Origin: Litomosoides sigmodontis
Taxonomy: Eukaryota; Nematoda; Chromadorea; Rhabditida; Onchocercidae
DNA length: 64,000 nucleotides
Reading direction: 5' to 3'
Assembly: GCA_963070105.1 (NCBI GenBank)
Contig: OY718805.1
Coordinates: 3,110,001-3,174,000, forward strand
In this document: positions 49,514 through 64,000 of the stretch, piece by piece
Layout of the letters: each line of letters begins with the position of its first letter
Numbering within the stretch: the stretch's first letter is position 1
Program-made: the position numbers and the translations under genes
The notes under the pieces: generated by a model
The model's database searches: none
What the model was told of the DNA's origin: nothing
Seen by the model: only the letters and a program-made list of their open reading frames with translations

Positions 49514-50644
49514 ATGCGTCGTTTATCTCAATGTTCGGAAACTGCCAGAGAAGTTCGCTTGGTGGTACGAATCAGTAGTGATCGTTTGTCTTTGGAAGGA
49601 TTACGACGAGCATTGTATAACTTCTTGTTTGCCAGAGCTAACAGCGGGAAATTTATCTTGCATTTGGGTCTGAATATGCACGGAAGACAGCCACGGGCAA
49701 AAAAAATTGAGGCGATTTTGGATCGGTTTGGGCTGGAGCGTGATGAAGGACCTGGAACAGGTGGACCATTTGCTCCTTACTCTGTTGCGAAACGCCTGAA
49801 AACATATGCTGATGTGGTGGAACGGTTGATTGATGCTGGTTTAGCATACCGATGCTTCTGTTGTAGTGATACGTGGAAAGAAATAGATCCAGTAAAAAAA
49901 GAACCAGCAAAACTACTTCCCTGTTCAAAGCAATGTTTCCTAAAAACGCGGAGTGAATCCAAAAGTATGGCATCGGATGGCTTGTCTCATGCTGTTCGCT
50001 TAAGAATTCCTAATCGAGCGTACTCGTATCAAGATGTAGTGCAAGGCCAGCTGTCTAAACATCTACCTGCAACGGATCAGCTGTTGCTGAGGCCAGATTT
50101 CATGCCATCATCATTTTTCTCAGATACTGTTGATAATCATACTCTTTGTGCCAGTCATCACGTCGCGTCCTCGTCTCGTGATTTCTTTCAACTTCCTATC
50201 TGCGATGCGTTGCAATGGTATTTGCCGATATTTATAAATATTGGAAGTTTGCAGCTTCGTAGTGGTTCACGATTATTAACATATAATAATGCGCGAAGTT
50301 ATGTTAGGACGTATAGTTCAATTAACGAGTTATCAATTTTAAATTTTCTACTAGCTGGTCGTGGCATACGGAAGACCAGCTGTAGAAGTGGTCCGTTGTA
50401 CAGTATCGATGAAATGATTGCTCAATTTGATGTCAGTACTATCACCAATAAAGCATTATTGATGAACACATATAAATTAATGAAACCAGAGCGGCAGGAA
50501 AAATTGCTAGAACAGCAGCTTGAATTAGATGAAGAGGTTCGTCTATTGGATATGTTTGATAAGAATTTCTTCGGAGATATGAAATTCTCGGATTCGTTAT
50601 CTGAAAGTTCGGAGTTTATACCAGACTCGATATCAGACAGATGA
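49514..50644 (+). CDS. Degenerate mitochondrial-type glutamyl-tRNA synthetase homologue (probable pseudoenzyme)
   Basis: Intact 376-aa ORF without introns. It follows the catalytic domain of EARS2-type class I synthetases: E-G-L-R-R-A-L-Y-N-F-L-F-A-R (28-41), G-K-F-I-L (45-49), G-G-P-F-A-P-Y-S (83-90), L-A-Y-R-C-F-C (110-116), A-V-R-L-R-I-P (160-166), a degraded Rossmann half (193-235), then the four-helix part D-E-M-I-A-Q-F. Key motifs are gone. The stretch P-S-P-T-G-x-L-H-L-G-G is R-I-S-S-D-R-L-S-L-E-G (19-29), without the HIGH His. L-E-D-T-D is L-G-L-N-M (51-55). K-L-S-K-R is R-L-L-T-Y (253-257). The anticodon-binding C-terminus of EARS2 (about 520 aa) is missing, replaced by an acidic tail. 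The fold without the ATP site implies no aminoacylation; a structural, regulatory or tRNA-binding role is inference. An acceptor is 1 nt before the ATG; AATAAA is at 50932. Intronless among multi-exon neighbours, it may be a retrocopy. Confidence 0.85.
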   Translation: MRRLSQCSETAREVRLVVRISSDRLSLEGLRRALYNFLFARANSGKFILHLGLNMHGRQPRAKKIEAILDRFGLERDEGPGTGGPFAPYSVAKRLKTYADVVERLIDAGLAYRCFCCSDTWKEIDPVKKEPAKLLPCSKQCFLKTRSESKSMASDGLSHAVRLRIPNRAYSYQDVVQGQLSKHLPATDQLLLRPDFMPSSFFSDTVDNHTLCASHHVASSSRDFFQLPICDALQWYLPIFINIGSLQLRSGSRLLTYNNARSYVRTYSSINELSILNFLLAGRGIRKTSCRSGPLYSIDEMIAQFDVSTITNKALLMNTYKLMKPERQEKLLEQQLELDEEVRLLDMFDKNFFGDMKFSDSLSESSEFIPDSISDR

Positions 50645-51359
50645 TATGAAGGTATTTGACATCGATTATGGAAGCATTCCGTAAGATTTGATTATAGTCT
50701 TCAAACTTAATGCTTTCCGAATTTTTTCTAACTCATAGAACTGCAAATTAACGTTAAGCAAATTGAATGTTCATTAATTAGTTATAAATTTTTTTCGAAT
50801 GTGGTTTATGTGGCTTATCTAGCATACATTTGCACGCTTTTCGTATTCATTCCTTGAAGTATACGAAATTGTAATTTATATTGTTAGTTGTCCGTTTTTT
50901 TCCTTTATTTGTAATGTAGAAATGTTAAATGAATAAATAGACGTGTTCTTCACAACCTAATTCTCAGCATAATAAATTTGATGCGAAGTTCCATTGATGT
51001 TACATGATGCTGTATGCTTGCATGTAGTGTACTGTTGGATCTCATGGATTTTCCGTGTTGTCTGGAAAGGCTGCGATAATCCCCCGAAATCCTTTACGGT
51101 CTGAAAAAATATAGTCTAATGCGTATGGGAAGAATTTTGAGAGGTTTTAACTGATTAGGAAATGCGAGCAACTAAAGTAACAATGGTGAAGTGCAGGGGG
51201 AATGTATCTGAAATGTAGCATTCGTTAGTGAATTACATACGAGTAGTAATGTTACCTGGTCAATTGATTCAAGTTAGGTATTTAGATCCTGCTAAGTTGA
51301 AATTTGGGTTGTTAGCTTTATCTTGTTACAGATTTCATCTGGACTTTATTTGGAGTGTA
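50645..51359. other. Spacer between the GluRS-like and BRAT1-like genes
   Basis: 0.7 kb with a poly(A) signal (AATAAA, 50932) for the GluRS-like gene and the leader acceptor TTGTTACAG (AG at 51330-51331) of the BRAT1-like gene. No other feature was seen. Confidence 0.5.
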
Positions 51360-54300
51360 ATGCACGACGATAATAGTTATAGATTGCGAGAATTTTTGAA
51401 GAAAGTTAGAAGTTCGCCTGTCATCTACGATGATCATTGGATTGAAAGGCTGGTGAAAGCTCTACCCAAAGGTTTGCTTTTTTTTTGAACTTTTGAATTT
51501 GTTTATATCCATTTCATGTTCTTTCATGTTAAAGATGTCAACAAGGTGATGAAGTCCTTTCTACGTCTGCTAAAAAAGATTTTGCTAGTGAGAAGGAAAT
51601 GCAGTTTGAAGTTTAGCTTGAAGGCTTTCTGGAAAGCAAGGATGTTTGAGACCTTTTCTTAAGATGAACTGGTATTAATGACGGTGCATTCATAACAAGT
51701 TAACAGCAGTAGGTCAGTGCATGATTTAAGACAGATAATTTTGGAAGAAATTAAACTTTGTATCGACTCACTGATTTCAGGTAACAAAACAAATGATGTA
51801 TTAATTGAGTCGTTAAAATTTGGAGCAGACGAACTAGCAAATCAAAGCAACTTCTATTTCATTCATCTCAGTTTAATCAGGGAGGTGAGCGATGAATGAG
51901 ATGAATTGATTGTTGTAAATTTAAAAGGGTAGAATAAGGAAAGAATGAAGTAATTTGATCTGAAACTTGGAAAGGATTGTAAACATACTTGTGCATTTAT
52001 GATTTTCTATGAATTTCAGGTTACGTTCGAATTTTTGTTTTATTAACTACGAAACATTCTGAATTCATCGCCTTTTTAAGATAGTATCGAACGGTGATGA
52101 AGATTTATGGGGCTGCGATTTTGTCAAAGATGTTGTTAGGCATTTTTTGGGCTGTTCAACTTTTGATGGTTTGGCAGTAGTTATGAATGCTTTGTTTATG
52201 CTTTATTGCGAATTGGAGGAAAAGAATTTTTCTTATGAAGATGAAGGTATTGTGCTACATTTTTGGATTTTGATGATCAAAGTAGATTAGGTTTTTTTAG
52301 TCGAAAGGGCTAAAAAAACTGACATCATTTAATTCAAATCTTGATAAGAACAGCTTTCAAATTTAATAAAATCTATTCTCGAGTTTCTGAATTGTAAGGT
52401 GTTAGCTGAGTAAAGGTAGAATATGTGGAAGATTTCTTTTTAACTTTCCGAAAGTTGCGTTAGTGAATCATAATCACGAGCAATTTTTGCTTCTGAACGT
52501 ATCTTCCCGTCGTGTTTCATGTGTTTACAGCAACTACAAGATTGATTAAATGATATAAATCAAATAACAGAACTTTTTTTAGAGTGCCCATGCGTTTTAG
52601 GTGCATGCTTTATTCAGATGAGAGTGCACCTGTAGCAATATTTTGCTAATGACCGTTGTTTGATTTACGTTTTTTTAGAAGTAGTTCAGAAAGGCCTTCA
52701 ATTGCTGAATGACAATATAGATTCAGCTCTGAATATAACCATATTTAATTATTTGGACAAAATATTTGGAAGGAAATATAATAGTTGTTGGGCTTCTGCT
52801 GTTATTGAGCTACTGAAGAAGAGCAGTTCCGGATCGTCAGATAAATACACAGGAAGTTCGGTATGGCGGAAGAGGTTAATTCTTGTCTTTTTGTGATTTT
52901 TGCCAATTTGTAATTCAACTCACCAATTACAGAAATTCATATAATTATGAAATTTCTAGCACAATCAATTAAATTTTTGGATTCAGTGCTATGCATATGT
53001 TGTAAATTGCCTTTTTCATGTATTTAATGTTTTCATCCGCATTTTATTTCTAGACTATCGCAACTTCTATTACATGATCCAAGTGTGATAACCGTAGACC
53101 AGTCGCGAGAAATTTTCATGTTGGCAAAAAGCCTTGAAAATGGAACTGAACATATTAACGTTTCTGAATGCAAAATTGTGTCGATCAATTTTCATTTTTG
53201 CAAGCTATTATCTGAACTTGTGTGAGTGAAGAAGCACCGCTTCCTTTTATTTTTTTTGTTATTGTTTTAATTTTTGAATTCAACAGCTGCTTGGAAGAAA
53301 TTCTATAGTCTATAGTATATTAAATAGTATTTGGACTAAAACACACGAATGAAATTGGGATTTCATATTATTTTTTTGGTCGGATTTCTATCCATCACTA
53401 ACTTCAAAATGTTGACTACCTTAACTTGTGTTAAATTCGAAATCAGTCATATTTTAACCAAGCAATTAAGAAATCAAGTAATGAAATGATGCTTAGTAAA
53501 ATAGGATTTCATGGAAAGGTATTTTCTGATAGCCTTAAATGAACTGATTTTTATAGGCAACAAAAGAAAATGGATGCGAAGATATTTTACGATGAGGGCT
53601 GGTGTTGTGTTCACATCAGAAATGAAATTTTGTTGCACTTAATTGCTATGTAAGTTTTTTTGGTTGTCATTGTTATGCTACAGTATGAATTTTGTTCCGG
53701 TGTTCGTTTAAGATTTAGGAGATAAGTAGCATCTTATATCTTTACTGTGTTGTGTTCCGTAGATTGTCTATAAATCTCTAATTAGCTAAATAGCGTGATG
53801 TGAAGTAACAAAAAAGCGTAATAGTTTTAGCATAACTAATAAAAACTTTAACCTGCTTATTGTGATTTGAGTTGGTGAGAACTTGAGCATTGTACTTTTA
53901 ACTCAATTGGGACTTGAGCTTTGTGCTTGTAACTCAATTTTTTGTTTTTCTTAGGGAACCGATGATAGTTACATTTTGATTTCTCCCATATATTACGGTT
54001 TCACTTATTGATTGCGATAATTTAGAGGACGTACAGAGTTAAGAAAACTTGTGTGGGATACTCCAAATTTACGCTTGTTGGATTTGGTGGAATTAGGAAA
54101 TCATTCAGATAAAGGTGAGTTCTTACCCTGATTTAACTCTATAGATCTCTTTTTTCTTCAGAATGAGGTTTCGCCTATCACTTAATTTTCGAGCTTTGCG
54201 TTAGACAAAAAACAAAAAGATAAAAAGACTATTTTTTTCATTCTTATATATATAATTAACTATTTGCTTTTTCCTATATTGGCAGACTATTTGGATCGAG

Positions 54301-55864
54301 GTCTGGCTATATTATGTGAGGAACGTAGCGCCTTATCAGCCAGCAAATTTATCGCGAGCCTTAAAGATCCATCTATTGCTGTACTGGATTCTTTGTATGA
54401 TACTTTGGAGCTTCATAATATGGTAGATATTTGCTTACATTTTTAGCTCATTCGATAAACTCCTTTCAATAGTTTCGCCCTTTAAAAGACGAAAGCGACG
54501 ATGCATAATCAAAAGGATTGTCCTAATCCCGTGTACATCATCGAAAATCTCATAGCTCCCATGTGATTTTATGTAGTTTGTAAAAAAATGTTACTTTTAT
54601 ATTGTTTCAATGTCATTTCATGAAATTATTTTGCCAAATTTTGTTTAAAAATGAAGCGAATTTCAGTGGAATAATCATTGTTTTTTTCAGATAAATCCAA
54701 TGGTTTTAAATGCATTACTAGAGAAGTCGGAAATATGGAATAATAAAATCATTCCCGTTTTAGCTTCGAAAACGACCGAACTGCTTAATATGCCTGAATG
54801 GGAATGCAGAGATAATGCATTAAATCAGCTTACTGTGTTGATTAACTACGGATATAATGGATCTGGTAAACTTTGTATTGTAATCGATTTTTGGTAATGT
54901 GTGGATGCTGGTTTTTCTGCTGTAAAGTAAAGGAAGATACTTTTTGATAAACCCTCTATCACTGCATCAGGCAAATTATACTGCAAAAGGCAGTTAATTG
55001 TCTTGACATAGCAAAACTGAGTTAATTCACATTTAATAGTTTTTTTTCAAGAGCTGGTGCAGCGTATCACTGATATGGTCAAGAACGACGAAGAACCTTA
55101 TGTACGGGGTGAAGCATTGGTTTTTTTAGATCAAATTGGGAACCGAGTGGATGTGAATAATATAGCTGCATCTGTGCTGCTTTCAGATTCCGATTCGGCG
55201 CCAAGGTCGACATATTTCCTCTTAGATGGTTTTGCAGATTGTAATCGATATTTAGCTTTCTTCATTTATATTTACTGAAATTATCTGTATTGCCCATTCT
55301 CATTTTTGCATTTGTTAATCAGTTATCGTTCATAATTTTTAGGATTGAGGCTGTCCGAATATTACGTAACGGTCTGCCGCAAACTGAAATGCTTTGCCTT
55401 GACCTTATACCAAAGATTTTATATGACGAAGATATCGCATTGCATCGTACAATTATCGATTTATGTACAGCTTTAGTTACTAATGGTAGAAATCAAGAAC
55501 TGAAAGAATTACTAACAAAATTTCTTGAGGTTGGTCAACTCGTAATCATTATTGCTTTCAGTTAATGAGATATAATTATAAGTAGCAGCTTGGCTACTAA
55601 GGATAAAATGTATGTTAACAAAATGTGACCTGGATGTGGTTGTTTGAACAATCATGGAAGATAGATGGGTCGTACTTTATTTTTGAAAAAAGAATTTTAT
55701 GACAGGACGAAGTGGACTGTTACGAGGAACTGAATGAAATGATTTATGGAAAAAACAAGGGACTATCGTTAAAACATAAAAATCATGATGATTTGGAGTA
55801 CATATTCAATGTTTTGGCAAAGCAGAGTGAAGAAGATGTTGATAAAGACTGTTATGATTTATAA
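51360..55864 (+). CDS. BRAT1-like HEAT-repeat protein
   Basis: Homologue of BRAT1, which binds the INTS9-INTS11 endonuclease of Integrator and supports genome stability. Twelve exons: 51360-51471, 51718-51884, 52081-52246, 52679-52874, 53054-53221, 53557-53649, 54026-54114, 54286-54422, 54691-54865, 55052-55205, 55343-55529, 55706-55864; 600 aa, shorter than human (821). The protein is alpha-helical and Leu-rich, as for HEAT repeats. The best match is the C-terminal third: W-E-C-R-D-N-A-L-N-Q-L beside human W-E-V-R-D-S-A-L-E-F-L, then D-E-E-P-Y-V-R-G-E-A-L. Human BRAT1 ends in D-C-Y, the tail that enters the INTS11 active site. Here the last exon carries D-E-V-D-C-Y-E-E and the chain ends K-D-C-Y-D-L. 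The start ATG is 28 nt after an acceptor. The N-terminal half is weakly conserved, and the exon 1-2 join (acceptor GTAGGTCAG) is the least certain. Confidence 0.82.
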
Positions 55865-58733
55865 TTCATCGTTAATTTTTTATTTGGCAATTGAAGTGAT
55901 ACAAATTACATGAAATGGAGGAATTGTTTTATTACGAAGCAGTTTCCATAATAATATTGTTGTGTTTTCTGGGTTTTAATTTCTGATCATTTTTATCTTT
56001 AAAATGTAAGTTAGATATTTGAAATTTAAAAAACGTAAACAGATAAATTGCATTATTAATTTTTGGCAATATATGTTTAGATGGTATTGCTAATTTGAAA
56101 TCTCTTCTTTCTCCAAGCTACAAATGCTCAGTCAGATTAAATTTTTTTATATTAAATTTATTAAATTTTTCTTTGTATTTTGATGATGTCGCATTTTGTA
56201 TATAGCTAATTATGCTCCTATAACTTTTTTATGTTCTATTATTTTATGTTTACAGAAATACCTTACATAGCTTGAAATAAAATTCAAAGTCTCTTTACAC
56301 TCCATGCATTCACAACAGTGCATAAACTAACCGATGCTTTCGTCTTGAGAACAAAGTTCACGGAAGTATATAATAGCAGGCAAAACTTAATTTCTCAGTT
56401 CTTAAATATACAAACAATCCTCAAATTGCGTAACGCACTGCTCACCCAACTGCGCAATTTCTATCCTTGTTCCACTCTTCGAATTTTGGAATCATTCGGA
56501 ATGAGAATGTTATGATTAAAGCTGTTTGAACAAGTTAAAACAAACATTCACTTTTCAGGGTCTTCTTCCATAACTTGTATTTTGCATTATATGTTTTACA
56601 TTTAAAAATTGATTGATAAATTTTACTTTTCTATAATTTGTACACTCAACATGGCAATTTTTATCTGAAAAAATTTTCAGAAAATTGAAAAAAATACTTT
56701 TTTCTTCACTTTCATGTACTTTTCGATAAAACAAAATAATTTTGCCTCGGAACTGTTAAATTATTTTCTATTAGTAAATGCATTAAAATGCAATTGTTCC
56801 GTTATTATTTCACTGTATTAAAGAATGCATAAAAATGCGAAAAAAATATGTTCTAAAGGAAAAAAAAAAGTTTGAATGATACATTCCCATCAGTTGCTGC
56901 TGTTTTTTTCATTCGTTCCATAAAATTTACTTTTTTGAATATTAAAAGAAAAGTTCGCCTGGCTTAATTTCAAACATAGCTAATTGGGAAATGGTTAGAG
57001 AAAGTGGTAGATTGTTGAAAAGTTAATTTTGTTGAAGCAATGAAATAATGGAATGTGATTTTTTTAACGTTTGAAAGATGATAGGATATACAGTATTCTA
57101 TCGTACTGTAACACAAATCACAGTACGATGAACGCATGGATAATTAGATGGACATAGATGAAGATACATGGAGATATTAGCAAACAGTTAAACATGAAAA
57201 AGCTACCGTAAACATTGTTAAATGATTTCTTTTTCATTTGTGAAAAATTAAGGTGAAAAAAAGAATGACTTGCAATGCTTACTTTCAATAATTTAATTTC
57301 GATTCTGACAACTTGCTTTGACAGAGAGAAGTTTTTTTTTTATCGTTCAACAATTTATTTAAGCCATTCATTTAGGGAATGAAAAAAAAAACAGACACAA
57401 ACACTTTTCCACTAAATTAAATCATTTAGCAAAATTTTTATGGAATTTTTTAGAAAGACGAGAATAAAAATGAATAATTTTTAGTCACAAAATGTAATCA
57501 ATCGATAAGGAAGAAATATGGAATGCACTAAACTGTTTAAATTAAAAACCCAATTAAAACTTATTTGCTTAATTGAATCAATTCGTCTATGCAACTGTAG
57601 TTTGCTTTTTTTTTAAAAAAAAAGGAAATTTTGCATAAATAAAACTAAATTAAATTATCTTTAAATGAATGCAAGAACAATAAATCAGGAAAAGTGCGCA
57701 TTTCATTTTCAGGACGATCCATCACCAATTCTCATTTCCAAATGACAGTGATATCAATTATCACAAATTCATAGTAATAGAAAGGTAAGTGAAACAATTC
57801 CTTTGTTCTTTCTGCTTTTGCTGTTGCTGCTATTAAAATTGAAATGAAATTGGTCACTTTTTAAATTCACCACGAAAATGTATTATTTTGAATAAGTCAC
57901 CAGGAAAATGATGCATAAATTAAATGGAATTAATAAAATTCATTGGCAATGTGTTGCAGAAATCATTCGAAGATTTTTCGACAAGTAATCGTACCGCTCA
58001 TTTCAATATTCCCTGAAAAAAAAATCTTTGTTATTGATATGAACATTAAGTTAATTGATCACTTAATTATATTAAAAGCAATAGAAATAAATTTTTAATT
58101 CATTTCTGACAGTTTGCTATCATTGCTAAAAGCTTCTCGCCCCTTATTTTTCCTTAATAAAAGTATTTTTTTCTTTTTCGTTCTTTGATAAAATTGTAAA
58201 ATACTTTAATGGATCATTTCTTCTTCCTCACTTCCTTTTTCATCTTTTTTTTTTTTTGCTTGAAATAAAAGCAAATAAATTTTTGTAAAAATTCTTTAAT
58301 TCATTGCTTCCTCTTTATTTTCTCGCTCTATCATTATTTGTTTTGTGTATGGTTGAAAGTACTCCTCCTTTTTTGAAAATATAAAATGTTTGTGAATGTG
58401 TTCCTTTTTTTAAAAAAAAAAAAAATGCGAAGAAAAAATAACTTTGTCTGACATGCTTTAAATGATTGCTGTGATTGATAAGATGATTATAGGGAAAAAT
58501 AAAAGTGAAAGTGAGATCCTAAATGGTTGATAAAAAATCATTTAGTAATATAATTGCAGTAAGTATTTTGTTGATAAAATTGTTATCATTCAAAGTTATG
58601 TCTTAGACAATGCTATATGCATGGTACAGTCGGAATTGATTGTTTCCCTCTCTCTCTCTTTCTTCTGCTCTCTCTTTTAATTTCAAATTATTGCGCAAAA
58701 AATTATTAACCGAATATTTATTGAAGTAAATTT
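55865..58733. other. Convergent intergenic region, BRAT1-like / elongase
   Basis: 2.9 kb between two 3' ends, AT-rich with homopolymer runs, and a 10-bp inverted repeat at 57100-57129. A 65-codon open frame at 56318-56515 has no recognisable features and no splice context. No gene is called. Confidence 0.5.
57100..57129. repeat. 10-bp inverted repeat, 10-nt loop
   Basis: ATCGTACTGT (57100-57109) and ACAGTACGAT (57120-57129) are exact reverse complements. Confidence 0.85.
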
Positions 58734-62650
<3,917 letters not shown>

Positions 62651-64000
62651 CTGTAAATTTTAAACGCAAAATTACAATTAATTAATTTAATTAATTTGAA
62701 ATGGAAAAGAATTTTCCGAAAAGCACACATAGATTTGTTTCATTTTCTTTATAGACAAATATTTCAAAACAATGAAGCACACCGTTTATAAATTAAAATG
62801 ATCAGCTAATGAATGTTTCTTCTGCTTAATTTTAGCATAAATTTTCATTTTATTTCAACATTTTTTAGCAAGCAAAAAAAAGTAAATGCTTTTTGCTTAT
62901 ATTTCAATTAAAAAAATTGTTTATTATTATTGTTACTAATATTATTAATAATTATTATATTATTATTAGTATCATTATATCATAAGTAATGAGAATTGAA
63001 CATTAACCGTTTTTCATTTCTAATTTTCAAATAATTAGAATTGTTTTTGTGCACGCTAATTAGCCATATCTCACACTCAATTACTAATTGACTCTTTTGA
63101 CCCCTCCTGTCCCTCTTTCTCTCCCTCCTTCTCTTTCACTTTGTCTCTCTCTCTTTCTGTTAAGTTTCAATTATTATTGATAGTTGCTGAAAGCATGAAA
63201 AGAGGATTTGAATAATTAATATCCAAATATTCTTAAATGTATAGGAAGAGAGAGCGTTAGAGAGATGGAGAAGGAAGAGTAGACAGAGAACAGCGTACTG
63301 ATAGGTACATTATTAATTATTACAAAAAAGAAAAAATATGGACAAACGAAAACATGGACGATGAATGATACTGTCAAATTATTTTTATTGAAAAAGACAC
63401 GCACACGTACACGTACACGTACTCGTACACGAACAGAGAAGCACACACAAACGCAGACGCCACACACATACACGCATATTACCTAAGCCATGCATTTTAG
63501 CTTTACATATCATTAAATTGTATTTTAATGCTATTACTATTATTCGCAGCTGTTTCGTTTTTTTTTTTTTCAGAAAACATAGTTACATCAACTTACACTT
63601 TCATTTAATACAATTGCAAAACTTTAAACTTAAACTAATTTTCCAACTGTTAAAAAATCCACTCATTCCTAATGATCCAAAAAAAAAAGAACTCCCTTTT
63701 TTGAAGGCAAAAGCAAATATTCAACAACACATTTAAAAATATTCCGCTTTTTACTGATAAATTTTGATAAACTGGCAACTGATAAATTTTCATGAGATTT
63801 GCTCTTTCATCTCCCTTTGTGTTAAATTTGCATTATGAGCTAAGACTTTTAAAACAGTCATATCAGCGCAAGAAAGCTAAATTAAAAATTAAATTTAAAG
63901 TTTTGCGACTATATTAAATGAAAGTGTAAGTTAATGTAACTAAGTTGGTGCTTACAATACTTTTGTAACTTCGTTTCTTCCTTCCATTCATTTCAAAGCA
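62651..64000. other. Right edge: elongase 5' flank or intron
   Basis: AT-rich with CT tracts (63105-63160) and a (CGTACA)n-like tract. No elongase first exon or other gene was recognised, so the stretch is probably the elongase first intron or promoter. Confidence 0.45.
63393..63432. repeat. CACGTA hexamer repeat
   Basis: Imperfect tandem CACGTA/CTCGTA units, flanked on the right by further CA-rich sequence to about 63478. Confidence 0.8.

Noticed and set aside
49777..49973. Minus-strand frames antisense to the GluRS-like ORF
   Set aside because: Shadow frames of a gene with clear family similarity on the plus strand.
51228..51359. Upstream extension of BRAT1-like exon 1 to an earlier ATG (51228)
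   Set aside because: It would read through the leader acceptor at 51330-51331. The ATG at 51360 just after that acceptor is a better start.
56318..56515. 65-codon frame between the BRAT1-like gene and the elongase
   Set aside because: No homology recognised and no leader acceptor immediately upstream; length within chance expectation.

Overview
This 64 kb window reads as nuclear DNA of a nematode, most likely a clade III (spirurid or filarial-type) worm; I do not assign a species. The base composition is very AT-rich. Genes are split into small exons (mostly 60-300 nt) with GT-AG introns, and nearly every gene start has a TTTCAG/TTACAG-like acceptor 1-30 nt before its ATG, as expected for spliced-leader trans-splicing. 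The ShKT-domain haem peroxidase is a typical nematode architecture. Coding sequences were rebuilt by hand from exon homology, splice sites and phase; every internal join is phase-consistent.

Layout. 1-17525: about 17.5 kb with no confident gene, rich in simple repeats, with one candidate 20-codon first exon at 2440-2534. 17529-20967 (+): aquaglyceroporin, 6 exons, 300 aa. 22881-31231 (-): secreted haem peroxidase with two ShKT domains, 15 exons, 798 aa. 33406-35340 (-): Aurora kinase (B/AIR-2-like), 7 exons, 302 aa. 36486-41840 (-): XPC/Rad4 damage-recognition protein, 16 exons, 796 aa. 43443-43757 (-): URM1, one exon, 104 aa. 44392-48296 (+): RBM28/Nop4-type ribosome-biogenesis RRM protein, 11 exons, 601 aa. 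49514-50644 (+): an intronless, strongly degenerated mitochondrial-type glutamyl-tRNA synthetase homologue, 376 aa. 51360-55864 (+): BRAT1-like HEAT-repeat protein, 12 exons, 600 aa. 58734-62650 (-): the last four exons of a fatty-acid elongase (ELOVL/ELO); its first exon is not visible.

The centre (33-56 kb) is a compact housekeeping block: mitosis (Aurora), nucleotide-excision repair (XPC), tRNA thiolation/urmylation (URM1), pre-rRNA processing (RBM28) and Integrator/genome stability (BRAT1). URM1 and RBM28 are divergent and share a 0.6 kb promoter region. The flanks are gene-poor and loaded with microsatellites, including about 1.6 kb of ATT repeat in the elongase intron (1551 bp of it uninterrupted) and 331 bp of TTA repeat in the aquaporin intron.

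The most unusual item is the GluRS homologue. It keeps the fold skeleton of EARS2 but has lost the HIGH-type and KMSKS-type ATP-binding motifs and the anticodon-binding domain, so it looks like an aminoacyl-tRNA-synthetase pseudoenzyme. Other points of interest are a tandemly duplicated splice acceptor in the aquaporin, a peroxidase lacking both covalent-haem residues, a doubled DCY motif at the BRAT1 C-terminus, and a perfect 19-bp hairpin in an RBM28 intron.
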